A stretch of DNA of 64,000 nucleotides from NCBI GenBank assembly GCA_013138735.1, contig WTCE01000054.1, positions 43,571 to 107,570 on the forward strand. The letters are read 5' to 3'. Below, piece after piece: positions 10,184-20,259 of this stretch. Below the pieces are notes generated by a model. The model made no database searches and was not told the DNA's origin. It saw nothing but the letters and a program-made list of their open reading frames with translations. Source of the stretch: Crocinitomix sp. GTDB lineage: Bacteria; Bacteroidota; Bacteroidia; Flavobacteriales_D; Crocinitomicaceae. Each line of letters opens with the position of its first letter. Positions within the stretch are counted from its first letter, which is position 1. The position numbers were made by a program, and so were the translations under genes.

Positions 10184-10828
10184 CTAAAAGCGATATCCAA
10201 GACTCAATTTTGGGCCAATAATTCCGCTGGTTTCATTACCTATTAATGGATCATTCCCAAATGGGTAGCCCTTTTTACTCCAAGCGTAGCCTAATCTTAA
10301 CGAACAGTCCATCCTAAAAATGAAATTTGAAGGATGGTAATAAGCCAAACCAGTTTCTAATTCTCCTCCAACAAAATAATAACGTCTGTTTTGAGCACCA
10401 CCACCTCCAGAAATCCCCCCTTCATATCGAATTAAATAATTATAAGCCATACCCGCCCCTTTTATCCGAACTAAAGGTTGCAAATAGCCCGACTTAAGCG
10501 AGATATTCCATTGCTTACCGAATCCAACGTACAAATTCAATTCTTCAAACAAACCGGTACCGGAATAATGATCTGCACATGAATTACAACCGTCATCAAT
10601 ACTGTTTTCGCCATATTCGGCAGAGATTATCCAATGAAATTTATCAAATGTGTGTTGATAATAGAGTCCTGTTAAAAATTTTGGTTCATAATGATTGTTT
10701 ATTGTTTCTGCATTTTTCTCTAATTTGAAAGGAACAATCCCCAACTCATTGGATTGGGCATAAGTAACTGAACAAAAAGCAAATGCAATTAGAATTGGAT
10801 TAATTTTCATAAGATAAATATAGGTCAA
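10184..10828 (-). CDS. Outer-membrane beta-barrel-like paralog 4 (CxxC family)
   Basis: Close paralog of 9525..10166; DGCNSCADHYSGTGLFEELN; KLSLGYRF. Confidence 0.7.
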   Translation of the reverse strand: MTYIYLMKINPILIAFAFCSVTYAQSNELGIVPFKLEKNAETINNHYEPKFLTGLYYQHTFDKFHWIISAEYGENSIDDGCNSCADHYSGTGLFEELNLYVGFGKQWNISLKSGYLQPLVRIKGAGMAYNYLIRYEGGISGGGGAQNRRYYFVGGELETGLAYYHPSNFIFRMDCSLRLGYAWSKKGYPFGNDPLIGNETSGIIGPKLSLGYRF

Positions 10829-10881
10829 TTTGTCTTAAAATTAACTTATGTCATGTTAAAATTCCCTTAAATCAAACTCTC

Positions 10882-11529
10882 TTAAAATAAATACGAAATC
10901 TTTATAGAAGGCAAGATCCAACTGCTATAACGAGAATTAAATTCCGTGGTAGTTATCTGCTCAAAAGTGTTGAAGAATTTAGAGCTAAGTTGAATATTTT
11001 TGGCATTCCCTAGAAGAAATGATGTCTCTAATTGAACGCTGAATTTTTCAAAAAATTGAAATCCAGCCCATATATTTAGTTCACCACCATATACCCGCGC
11101 CCGAATCGCTGAAGTGCTTAGCTGAGACGAAGCACTCAAGTAAGAATACTCCCTTCTAATACTTGAAAAAAAAGTGCCAATATCAACCCCTAGAGAAATT
11201 GACCCAAAATCCTTCTTAATTCCAAAACGAAACTTGGCATTGAGTTCTTTGAGAATAAACGTCCTATTTTCTGCACTTGTTGCATCTGCACAAACTAGAC
11301 AATTTTCTCGTAAAATATTCCGACCATGCTCAAATAAACCCGAATAAGAAAATATATCTGAATTCCATTTGTAGTATAATCCAGACATGAACTTTGCCTT
11401 AAAAGCCGTATCTGAATAAACGTCTTTTTGAATCTTAAACGGTGTTAAACCAATTTCATTACGCTGCGCAATTGCGCCCTGCGAAAAAACAAAGATTAGA
11501 ATCAATATGTGAATTGACCTAAAACGCAT
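10882..11529 (-). CDS. Outer-membrane beta-barrel-like paralog 5 (CxxC family, divergent)
   Basis: FKAKFMSGLYYKW, ENCLVCADATSAENRTFILKELN; SIKISYLF. Confidence 0.65.
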   Translation of the reverse strand: MRFRSIHILILIFVFSQGAIAQRNEIGLTPFKIQKDVYSDTAFKAKFMSGLYYKWNSDIFSYSGLFEHGRNILRENCLVCADATSAENRTFILKELNAKFRFGIKKDFGSISLGVDIGTFFSSIRREYSYLSASSQLSTSAIRARVYGGELNIWAGFQFFEKFSVQLETSFLLGNAKNIQLSSKFFNTFEQITTTEFNSRYSSWILPSIKISYLF

Positions 11530-12151
11530 ACCCTATTCTTAATGCTGGTGCAACAACTGCAATGAAAAGCGATTTCGAATGTTTAGGTAGGCCCACCGAG
11601 TTATTTTTATAATAAGCTCTACCTATTCTGCATCCAAAATCTCCATTAAGCGTGAGCCCATGTTTAAATTTCGCACTCAAAACGAGTTCTAATTGTCCCC
11701 CAGCAATATTATATTTCCGAGTATAACCCTCTGGCGAAGTCCAAAAGAACAAAGTTTCTGGATTCATATAATAACCTTTTTCAATCCGGTACAATTTAGT
11801 GCGACTCGCAAATCCAGAAATCCTTGTGCCAACATTAAAATGATCTTTTTTCGTTCGAATTTCAATACCAGTATAAAAATTGTATTCGGTAAATTGAGAT
11901 TTGATTAATGCAGGATTAGTGCAACCCGAACAAGATTCTTTGATTAAATTTTCACCATAATCAAAGGAATTATACCATCTAATTTTTTCAAACTGCCGCA
12001 CGTAATAGGCACCCCATAAAAATTTAGGCTTAATCTTAAAATATGCTGCGAAATTAGCTTCAAATTTTATTAAATTCAATCCTAACTCATTCTTTTGCGC
12101 TAAACCTGTTGCACACATTAGAGTAATAAGAAAGGTGATTAATAAACGCAT
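11519..12151 (-). CDS. Outer-membrane beta-barrel-like paralog 6 (CxxC family, divergent)
   Basis: IKPKFLWGAYYVRQFEKIRWYNSFDYGENLIKESCSGC; ALRIGYAF; overlaps paralog 5. Confidence 0.65.
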   Translation of the reverse strand: MRLLITFLITLMCATGLAQKNELGLNLIKFEANFAAYFKIKPKFLWGAYYVRQFEKIRWYNSFDYGENLIKESCSGCTNPALIKSQFTEYNFYTGIEIRTKKDHFNVGTRISGFASRTKLYRIEKGYYMNPETLFFWTSPEGYTRKYNIAGGQLELVLSAKFKHGLTLNGDFGCRIGRAYYKNNSVGLPKHSKSLFIAVVAPALRIGYAF

Positions 12152-12192
12152 TATGAACTAGTTAAACTGTAGACACTAAATATACTAAGATA

Positions 12193-14580
12193 ATGAAAGT
12201 AATTTGTGATACAATCGATCATTTACAATCAATTAAAAATGTATCTTTATTAGCAATGAAATATGTACACCCAATATCGCTTATCCTATTGTTCAACTTA
12301 ATATTTAGTTCAATTGGATATACAGAGACAATTATCCCATTAAACAAGGACTGGCGCTTTAAAAATGTGAAAGCTGATCAATGGAGTCCTGCCACAGTTC
12401 CAGGCGTTGTGCACTTGGATTTATTAGACAATGGCGTGATCAAAGACCCGTACGAGGGGAATAATGAATTGACACAAAGGTGGATTGAATTGGAGGATTG
12501 GGAATACAGCACTACTATTTTGGCGGATCAAAAATTGTTGAATAATTCACATATAGAACTTGTGTTTGAAGGGCTAGACACCTATGCAACCATTCTTATA
12601 AACGGCAAAGAAATATTGGTAACAGATAATATGTTTCGAGAATGGAGCGTTGAACTGAAACCCCACTTAAATCTAGGAAATAATGAACTAACCGTTATTT
12701 TTCATTCTCCATTAAACTTGAACAAAGCAAATGTGGAAAACAGCCCTTATGAATTGCCCGCCGCTAACGAAACAGTGGATTTAAAAGTTTCTCCTTACAC
12801 ACGTAAGGCTGCCTATCATTTTGGCTGGGATTGGGGTCCACGATTTCTGACATCAGGAATTTGGCGGCCCGTTTACTTAAGAACTTGGAATACATTAAAG
12901 GTGACGGATGTAACTTATACATCAACTGCTATTAATCCTAATGAAGCACGAATTGATTTCGAATTTGAGATCTTTCATGATCTAGATCAAACGGGAACTT
13001 ATCGCATGACAATGGCCGATTCATCCTTTATGATTACACTAAAAAAAGGAGTTAACATAGTTAAACAATCAGTTGAATTAAATAGTTTTTCGAATTGGAA
13101 TCCAATTGGTTACGGAAATCAATGGCAATGGAAAGGAGCCTATATGATTTCAACCAACTTCACGCTTCTAGCAAAAGGAAATTTAAAAGCTGCTTTCCGT
13201 GAAATTGAGTTAATTCAGACAAAAGACGACATTGGAACGTCATTTTATTTCAAGGTAAATGGCCAACCATTTTATGCCAAAGGCGCTAACTATATTCCGC
13301 AAGATTTGTTTCTACCAAGAGTAGATTCTGCCCGATACGAAAAACTGATCCAACAAGCCGTAGATGCTAACATAAATATGATCAGAGTTTGGGGCGGTGG
13401 AATTTATGAAAACGACTATTTCTATGATTTATGTGATGATAATGGCATATTAGTTTGGCAAGATTTTATGTTCGCCAACTCAATGTATCCAAACGACCCA
13501 TCCTTTATGGACAATATTGCGGAAGAGGTTGAATACAATGTAAAACGTTTACGCAACCATCCTTGCATAGCCTTGTGGTGCGGAAATAACGAGATTGAAG
13601 TAGCTTGGGAAAATTGGGGTTGGCAAAAACAATTCGGCTATTCTAAAAAAGATTCAGCTGAGATTTGGAATACTTACACGAGTATTTTTCATGAATTGAT
13701 TCCACAAACCTTAGAAAAACTGAGCCCTAACATTGATTATGTACCCACTACTCCATTAAGCAACTGGGGAAAAGCCGAAAATTTCAATCATAGCTCAATG
13801 CATTATTGGGGTGTATGGCATGGTCGCGAACCAATAGAGAACTTTGCAAAAAATGTCGGTCGCTTTATTGCTGAGTACGGTTATCAATCTTTTCCCGATT
13901 ATGCCACGCTGGCCAATGTAATTCAAGAAGCGGATCTCAATTTAGCGTCTGAAGTGATGAAAAATCGCCAAAAAAGCTATATCGGCAATGGAATTATTGA
14001 AAAGAACGTAATCAAGTACGCTTACGAAGAAAAGAATTTTGAAAAATGGGTTGAACTCACGCAATTGGTGCAAGCACATGCTTATGGCTATGCCATTCGT
14101 CAACACCGCACTCAAACTCCGCACTGCATGGGTACGCTATTTTGGCAATTAAACGATTGCTGGCCGGGACCATCCTGGAGTGTGATTGATTATTATGGAA
14201 ATGAAAAGGAAGGATACGGGGAAGTTCAGAATTTTTACAAACCCATTATCGCGTCATGCGAATTGGATGAAAACAATCTTGTTTTAACCGCTATAAGCGA
14301 TCGTAAGCGCACAACTGAGGTTACATTACTAGTTACAGCTCAAAACGCAAAAGGAATGAGCGCTACCATCTATGATTCAAAAATATCACTCAGCTTTTTA
14401 AAGCCGCAAGAATTTTATTTAATGCTTCCAAAGAAATTAAGCCGCAACATCCGCAAGAAGAAAGGCCTTTCACATTTCACAATTACAATCAAAGAAGGAA
14501 TGAATACCATTTTTGAAACCAATTACTATCCTGAAAGTAATGCTACCGTTGATTTTCTTAAGGATGGTGCGAATGAATGA
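12193..14580 (+). CDS. Beta-mannosidase, GH2
   Basis: FGWDWGPRFLTSGIWRPVYL, NMIRVWGGGIYE, LWCGNNEIE, IAEYGYQSFP; the true start may be the internal ATG near 12256 (signal peptide). Confidence 0.92.
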   Translation: MKVICDTIDHLQSIKNVSLLAMKYVHPISLILLFNLIFSSIGYTETIIPLNKDWRFKNVKADQWSPATVPGVVHLDLLDNGVIKDPYEGNNELTQRWIELEDWEYSTTILADQKLLNNSHIELVFEGLDTYATILINGKEILVTDNMFREWSVELKPHLNLGNNELTVIFHSPLNLNKANVENSPYELPAANETVDLKVSPYTRKAAYHFGWDWGPRFLTSGIWRPVYLRTWNTLKVTDVTYTSTAINPNEARIDFEFEIFHDLDQTGTYRMTMADSSFMITLKKGVNIVKQSVELNSFSNWNPIGYGNQWQWKGAYMISTNFTLLAKGNLKAAFREIELIQTKDDIGTSFYFKVNGQPFYAKGANYIPQDLFLPRVDSARYEKLIQQAVDANINMIRVWGGGIYENDYFYDLCDDNGILVWQDFMFANSMYPNDPSFMDNIAEEVEYNVKRLRNHPCIALWCGNNEIEVAWENWGWQKQFGYSKKDSAEIWNTYTSIFHELIPQTLEKLSPNIDYVPTTPLSNWGKAENFNHSSMHYWGVWHGREPIENFAKNVGRFIAEYGYQSFPDYATLANVIQEADLNLASEVMKNRQKSYIGNGIIEKNVIKYAYEEKNFEKWVELTQLVQAHAYGYAIRQHRTQTPHCMGTLFWQLNDCWPGPSWSVIDYYGNEKEGYGEVQNFYKPIIASCELDENNLVLTAISDRKRTTEVTLLVTAQNAKGMSATIYDSKISLSFLKPQEFYLMLPKKLSRNIRKKKGLSHFTITIKEGMNTIFETNYYPESNATVDFLKDGANE

Positions 14581-14832
14581 TTTAATGCGTTTTGACTGGA
14601 GTTTGAATGGTTGAATGATTTAATTCTGAAATTTCTGAACCTTATTACCAACACCAACATTTTAGTTCAAACGAAAAATCAGCGTAAATCTGCGGTATCC
14701 GTGTTCTATTAACTCATTAAAACGCTCTTGATAGTTTCAATAGGTGAAAAATTAATAATTGCACATTGAACACTTCGATACTTCAACAGGCTCAGCACGG
14801 CGCAGCTCAGCGCGGCGCATTGCAAATTCAAA

Positions 14833-15771
14833 CTACTCAAGCGTCCATTCTGCAACATCTTGCGCCTTTTTCATAGACTTTTTCAAATATGTACCAGAAG
14901 AAATAGAGATTACAACAAAAATCATAAAGAAATACGTACCGGCCAAAGTGGAAGAACCAGTATCTATACCTACTTCCATATTAGAATAGGCAAAAATCGC
15001 TAAAAATATTGCCGAAACAAAAACATCTGCCATACTCCATTTACCCAATGAGCGAATGACACGATATTGTTTCAAACTCCTTTTTTTATGAGGCGCAGCA
15101 AGTATTCGAAATGATAGAAAAAGTTTAAATGCGGGAAATACGATACTAAATCCAATTAGAATAAATGCGACTAAGAAATTCCCTCCAGTGTACAAAATCT
15201 TGATGAGTTGAAGAATTGACTTATTTTGATAGAAATAATAGGTACGGCCCTCTACTACTCGCTCATAATTTAAGAAAGTCAGGTCAATCCCCCAACGCTC
15301 TTCACCCGTAAGATCAGTAGTTGGTATATCAAAGGTTAAATCTTCGCTGAAAGCCGAAATTTCTAGCAATGGCGCAGATAATCCAAGGTATAAAAAGGAA
15401 AGCGCCGCAAAGACAGCTACAAAACCATAAGCCCGATAATTCACCTCAGCGTCTTTATAAACAAATATATTGGAAATGCCATAAATTGCCACCCAAACTA
15501 ATAAGAGCATCCCATAAAACAAAGCTCCGTTATAATCAGCTTTGGCCTTCACTTCCAACTCCTGCCAGGTCTTCACCATTTCTTCTCCAACATTGGTCAT
15601 GGGCACCCATTCCCATGCGTTTAAAAGGCGATTTTCAAAATTGAGCTGTTCAGAAATATTCGTTTGTTTATCTTTATAATCGTTGAGTTTATCCGTAATG
15701 AAAACGGACAGAATGATAACTCCTACAATCAATACAACCGTTGAAACAATTAGATATTTAAACTTTCTCAT
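14833..15771 (-). CDS. Membrane protein, PqiA-like
   Basis: Four predicted TM helices; YRVIRSLGKWSMADVFVSAIFLA resembles the PqiA WSMxDVF motif. Confidence 0.5.
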   Translation of the reverse strand: MRKFKYLIVSTVVLIVGVIILSVFITDKLNDYKDKQTNISEQLNFENRLLNAWEWVPMTNVGEEMVKTWQELEVKAKADYNGALFYGMLLLVWVAIYGISNIFVYKDAEVNYRAYGFVAVFAALSFLYLGLSAPLLEISAFSEDLTFDIPTTDLTGEERWGIDLTFLNYERVVEGRTYYFYQNKSILQLIKILYTGGNFLVAFILIGFSIVFPAFKLFLSFRILAAPHKKRSLKQYRVIRSLGKWSMADVFVSAIFLAIFAYSNMEVGIDTGSSTLAGTYFFMIFVVISISSGTYLKKSMKKAQDVAEWTLE

Positions 15772-16331
15772 AGCTCTTGGGTTCTGAAATTATTGGCTTG
15801 GGCAAATTTTTCTTGCTCCACTGCTATTGCATCAAAAAAGACAACTTCCTTAATTGCAAACTGCTCGTCGTAATCAATCACCCTATATTCCTCATCTCTT
15901 GATCTTTCTTCGGCACCTTTTTCTAAAAGTGGCAGAATTTTAATAAAACCATTCGTGAGTTCGTCATTATAAAACTGAAGCAAGTTGGTAACTGCTTTTT
16001 GAAATGCTTGCCCTCCTTCATAAACTGGTATGTTAGAGATATCCTTAACTTTTAAGCCAATGTCAAACACGGCATTATCAAAGTTTTGGCTGATAGTAGT
16101 CGGATCTGAAAGGAAAAGGACATTGATCTGATCATAAGCACGCTGCTGTGCGAATGATAGCTCATTGCTATATTCCACCGCACTTAGTCTATCCTCATTA
16201 AGATCGTACTCAATTATGCTAGTCGAGATAGTGTCGGTTAATGCAAAAAGATTATCGGGTCCAGTAGTTTCAATTTCTTCGCTACAAGACAGCATTAAGC
16301 CTAACAGAAATAGGCCATAAAAATACTTCAT
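15768..16331 (-). CDS. Hypothetical lipoprotein
   Basis: Lipobox LGLMLSCSEE; overlaps the PqiA-like start. Confidence 0.6.
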   Translation of the reverse strand: MKYFYGLFLLGLMLSCSEEIETTGPDNLFALTDTISTSIIEYDLNEDRLSAVEYSNELSFAQQRAYDQINVLFLSDPTTISQNFDNAVFDIGLKVKDISNIPVYEGGQAFQKAVTNLLQFYNDELTNGFIKILPLLEKGAEERSRDEEYRVIDYDEQFAIKEVVFFDAIAVEQEKFAQANNFRTQEL

Positions 16332-16344
16332 TTATTCGTTCTAA

Positions 16345-18696
16345 TTAATTCTTGACTTGCGTGAAAACATCCAATTTGTTTCCATTCGCATCTGAAATTA
16401 CGAAAAAATATGTTCCACGATCCATTTCAGGCAAAGCAATTGTAGATTCAATTTGCATTTTGGTGATCTGTCGTCCTGTGACATCAAATATGGTAAGTTC
16501 TCCTTTTTCTATCCCATTAATATGAATTGTATTGTCAAATGGATTAGGAAAAAGCGAAATTTCATGCCTTGCTTCCTCATCATCAACCGAAACTACTGAA
16601 AAGTTGGTGACTGAAAAATTATCCAATCCTCCTTCAGTTACATTCTCCGTCTCCACATAATCACTTAAGATGAGTAACATTTGCATATTTGCTGTTTTCG
16701 TAATCAATGGATTAACCTGAATAGAAACAGGGTTCCATTGGCTCATAGGCAAACCGCCATTATAATGCTGATCAATCAAAATAATATCCCCTAGCCCGTT
16801 TAAAAGGTAAACTTCTAAAGTATCATCAGGATCTGCGCCGTGCTTGCAAAAGAACCATGCAGAATAATTGACATAAGGATCATCAAAATCCGTTAAGTCA
16901 AAAACGGTGGAAAGTAGTAGCACTTCACCATCATTTACTTCTTCCGAATTCGATACAGTTGTACCATTCCCGGTCATAAAGGCATAACTTCCACAATCAA
17001 AACCAATGTCGTTGTATGGATTTTGAATAGTACCACCTCCACCAGAAACACCTACTGGGATTTCGCGTTCCCAATGTCCACGCGCAGCTGTTCCACTTGC
17101 AGACCAACCAAAGTCAAATGTAAAATCATCTGAAATACCTTGATCGATATAAACAATTATTTCAGTAGTCTCATCTGTAATCATAGTGTCCATAAAACAA
17201 ACGGTCTCGTATCCCCATTTACCAGCATAAAACTGGTAATTGTCTTGGTAGTAAAGTGGAATTTCCACTTCACCATCAGCTCCTGTAATTCCTTCATGAT
17301 CAATATAGGTATGCTCTAATAAGACACTAGCTCCTTCAACAGGCAAAAATGTGACCGCGTCCAAAACTTGTACACTAATTGAGAATTCTGGAATTTTTGC
17401 CAAAACCACATCTTGTTCAACCACAGTTCCGTTTTCAAAATCAATTGAAATGGTTTGCGGAAAATAAAGTACTTTAAAATAAGTGACATCCGTCGCGCCT
17501 TCCCACTCTACACCCGTTGCATAATCGCCCAAAACGTCAGATGCATCATTAATCAGTGTTCCGTCAATTGTAACGTCCACATTATTAAGTGACGTTCCCG
17601 TTCCAAATTCAGTAATCGTTCCTTCTAAATAACTTCCTTGGTGTTCATCAACCGAATAGATGAATAAACCTTCTTGTCGATCACTCGCAACAATATTTCC
17701 AGATGCAAAGAAGGGATAAACGCCCCAACATCCGTCAGTAGTTGGCGATTCTAATGGTGAAGTATCAAAATTAGCCACCTCAATTAAATTATGCGGGTTG
17801 GTTATATCATGAATCACAACTCCATCTGTATAATACGAGGTATACAAGTAATTTCCGCTAACATGCGAATTGTGCGGCACAATATCTTGCCCCGGTGAAG
17901 ACTGTATTTTATCCAATGCTTTAATTGAAGCTGGATCAGAAACATCAAAAGAACCAATATAACCATCTGCAACCTCATCAGTTGTATAAACGAAATTGCC
18001 ATCCTCAGACGCCCAAATATTATGTGCGAAATTTGTTGGAGTTATTGCTGTCCCTAATAATACAGGACTTGTTTTGTCTGTTAAATCAACAACGCTAAAC
18101 AATCCTTCATAAATATGCGCAAAGTAACCTGTGTCGTTCTGCACATAACCGTCATGCACATACCAAGGATCAAAAACTCCAACCTCTACAGGATTCATTG
18201 GATCAGTATCAACATCTAAAATAATAACACCACCATTACCACGACCAGCACCAAATATGTATACATAACCATCTGTTTGATAAAGGTTATGGGCAGATTC
18301 CCAAAGAGCATCATCTGGACCATTGTAGATATTAGTCGGCAAATCTGTATCGCCTGGTAAACCAGATAAATCAATAACCATTAATCCTTGCAAGGCCTCT
18401 GTCGTCACATAAGCATAATCTCCTCTGGTTTTTAAATCGCGCCAAATTGAATTTAAACCAGGAATCCATGAAACCTCAACTGGTGCGGCAGGATTTGTAA
18501 CATCCACAACTGAAACGCCATCCTCGGCCCCAACAAGTGCATATTCATTTCCATCCTCATCTGTATATCCCCAAATATCATTCAAACCTGTTTCATGGAT
18601 CGTAGGAATATCTAAGGCTCCTAATTCAGTCATATTAAGCTGACTAAAACCAGAAATGGTTACAAATAGCAATAAAATTGTGGCAAAAAAGCGCAT
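16345..18696 (-). CDS. Choice-of-anchor-B / LVIVD-type beta-propeller protein with T9SS type A sorting domain
   Basis: Repeated VVDVTNPAAPVEV / VVDLTDKTSPVLLGT / SFDVSDPASIKAL; C-terminal LFPNPFDNTIHI...GTYFFVI. Confidence 0.85.
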   Translation of the reverse strand: MRFFATILLLFVTISGFSQLNMTELGALDIPTIHETGLNDIWGYTDEDGNEYALVGAEDGVSVVDVTNPAAPVEVSWIPGLNSIWRDLKTRGDYAYVTTEALQGLMVIDLSGLPGDTDLPTNIYNGPDDALWESAHNLYQTDGYVYIFGAGRGNGGVIILDVDTDPMNPVEVGVFDPWYVHDGYVQNDTGYFAHIYEGLFSVVDLTDKTSPVLLGTAITPTNFAHNIWASEDGNFVYTTDEVADGYIGSFDVSDPASIKALDKIQSSPGQDIVPHNSHVSGNYLYTSYYTDGVVIHDITNPHNLIEVANFDTSPLESPTTDGCWGVYPFFASGNIVASDRQEGLFIYSVDEHQGSYLEGTITEFGTGTSLNNVDVTIDGTLINDASDVLGDYATGVEWEGATDVTYFKVLYFPQTISIDFENGTVVEQDVVLAKIPEFSISVQVLDAVTFLPVEGASVLLEHTYIDHEGITGADGEVEIPLYYQDNYQFYAGKWGYETVCFMDTMITDETTEIIVYIDQGISDDFTFDFGWSASGTAARGHWEREIPVGVSGGGGTIQNPYNDIGFDCGSYAFMTGNGTTVSNSEEVNDGEVLLLSTVFDLTDFDDPYVNYSAWFFCKHGADPDDTLEVYLLNGLGDIILIDQHYNGGLPMSQWNPVSIQVNPLITKTANMQMLLILSDYVETENVTEGGLDNFSVTNFSVVSVDDEEARHEISLFPNPFDNTIHINGIEKGELTIFDVTGRQITKMQIESTIALPEMDRGTYFFVISDANGNKLDVFTQVKN

Positions 18697-18831
18697 ATAA
18701 AAGTGTTTTCTATAAAATTAGAACTTATTCTGCAAACTAACCATGCGAATTATCATAGTTTTCAATGATTTATTCAAACGGCGGTCACAGCTACTGTGTT
18801 AACGTGTTTGGTGGATGAATGGTTGGTTTTA

Positions 18832-19365
18832 AATTAGATCGCTGCGCTGTTAGACCACTTCGTTGATAGAACATAGACCGCTACGCTAATAGATGAAATG
18901 GTTAGGCAGTAGGCAAAAGGCAGTAGGCAAAAATTTTTCTTACTTGATTGGAAAACTGAGGCTGCGCGCCGCAGGTATCTCGAAGTGTGGTTAGTTAAGA
19001 TATTAGATCGCTGCGCTGCTAGACCACTGCGTTGATAGAACAAAGACCGCTACGCTAATAGATGAAATGGTTAGGCAGTAGGCAAAAGGCAGTAGGCAAA
19101 AATTTTTCTTACTTGATTGGAACACTGAGGCTGCGCGCACCGCGGGAATCTCGAAGTGTGGTTAGTTAAGATATTAGATCGCTGCGCTGCTAGACTACTG
19201 CGTTGATAGAACAAAGACCGCTACGCTAATAGATGAAATGGTTAGGCAGTAGGCAAAAGGCAGTAGGCAAAAATTTTTCTTACTTGATTGGAACACTGAG
19301 GCTGCGCGAACCGCAGGAATCTCGAAGTGTGGTTAGTTAAGAGATTAGATCGCTGCGCTATTAGT
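18832..19365. repeat. Tandem direct repeat, ~3 copies of a ~169-171 bp unit
   Basis: Unit starts TTAGATCGCTGCGCTG... near 18832, 19002, 19173, partial at 19344; includes GGCAGTAGGCAAAAGGCAGTAGGCAAAAATTTTTCTTACTTGATTGG. Confidence 0.95.
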
Positions 19366-19388
19366 AGTTAAATCGCTGCGCTGTTAGA

Positions 19389-19458
19389 TTTTGAATCAAA
19401 TCATCAGATAATCAATCGATCAAATCATCAAGAAATCAAATCATCAAAAAATCAAATC
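19389..19458. repeat. Short degenerate tandem repeat ATCAAATCATCAnAA
   Basis: Repeated aatcaaatcatcaaaaaatcaaatcatc. Confidence 0.8.
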
Positions 19459-19495
19459 ATCCCCCCCTGTCAAATCCCATTGATAATTGAAAAAA

Positions 19496-20095
19496 CTATC
19501 CTTTCGCCTTAATAGACTCCCAAGTAGTGAACATAGCTTCTTGCGAAGGACGATTGGCTTCAACTTCGCGCAAAGGTTCAACTTCCTTTAAGGTTGACTT
19601 GCATTCGCCAGGCAAGGTTTGATACAAAGCAGTTCCCATGCTTTTCCATTTCAGCATTTCATCTGAAACTTGTTTGATTATTTTTGCAGGATTACCAACA
19701 ACTAAACTACGTTTAGGAATTTTCATTTTTGCAGGCACAAAACATAATGCCCCAACAATACATTCATCCTCAATCACTACATCATCCATTACAACAGCGT
19801 TCATTCCGATTAAGCAATTTTCTCCGATTGTTCCACCATGAATAATTGCTCCGTGCCCAATATGTGCGCCCTTTTTCAAACGAACAGTTGTTCCCGGGAA
19901 CATATGTACGGTGCAATTTTCCTGCACATTACAACCATCCTCAATAATTATTTGACCCCAATCGCCGCGTAATGCTGCACTTGGTCCAATGTAAACGTCT
20001 TTGCCAATTATAACATTACCCGTAACTGTTGCTTGTGGATGTACAAATGCCGTTTCATGTACGACTGGAATAAATCCATTGAATTCAAAAATCAT
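19496..20095 (-). CDS. Gamma-carbonic-anhydrase-like / hexapeptide-repeat transferase
   Basis: Left-handed beta-helix hexapeptides; VIGKDVYIGPSAALRGDWG, VQENCTVHMFPGT. Confidence 0.85.
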   Translation of the reverse strand: MIFEFNGFIPVVHETAFVHPQATVTGNVIIGKDVYIGPSAALRGDWGQIIIEDGCNVQENCTVHMFPGTTVRLKKGAHIGHGAIIHGGTIGENCLIGMNAVVMDDVVIEDECIVGALCFVPAKMKIPKRSLVVGNPAKIIKQVSDEMLKWKSMGTALYQTLPGECKSTLKEVEPLREVEANRPSQEAMFTTWESIKAKG

Positions 20096-20259
20096 GTATT
20101 CGTTTTTGGTAAAGATAGGATTTATTAAAATTTATGAAAATTCCACTGATCATTTCAATTTGCCCATTGCAGACTTCGATAGGCGCAGCGTGCCGCATTG
20201 AACATTGTTAATTGTATACTTCGACAGGCTCAGCACGGCGCATTTTTAAATGCAAAATT

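Noticed and set aside
18834-19043. 69-aa minus-strand ORF in the tandem-repeat region
   Set aside because: Lies in noncoding repeat DNA with no conserved motif or plausible start context.
18832-19365. CRISPR interpretation of the ~170-bp repeat
   Set aside because: Whole units are near-identical with no variable spacers.
19389-19458. Possible CRISPR-like short repeat array
   Set aside because: Units are ~13-15 bp, contiguous and AT-rich, without spacers. No cas genes are in the window.
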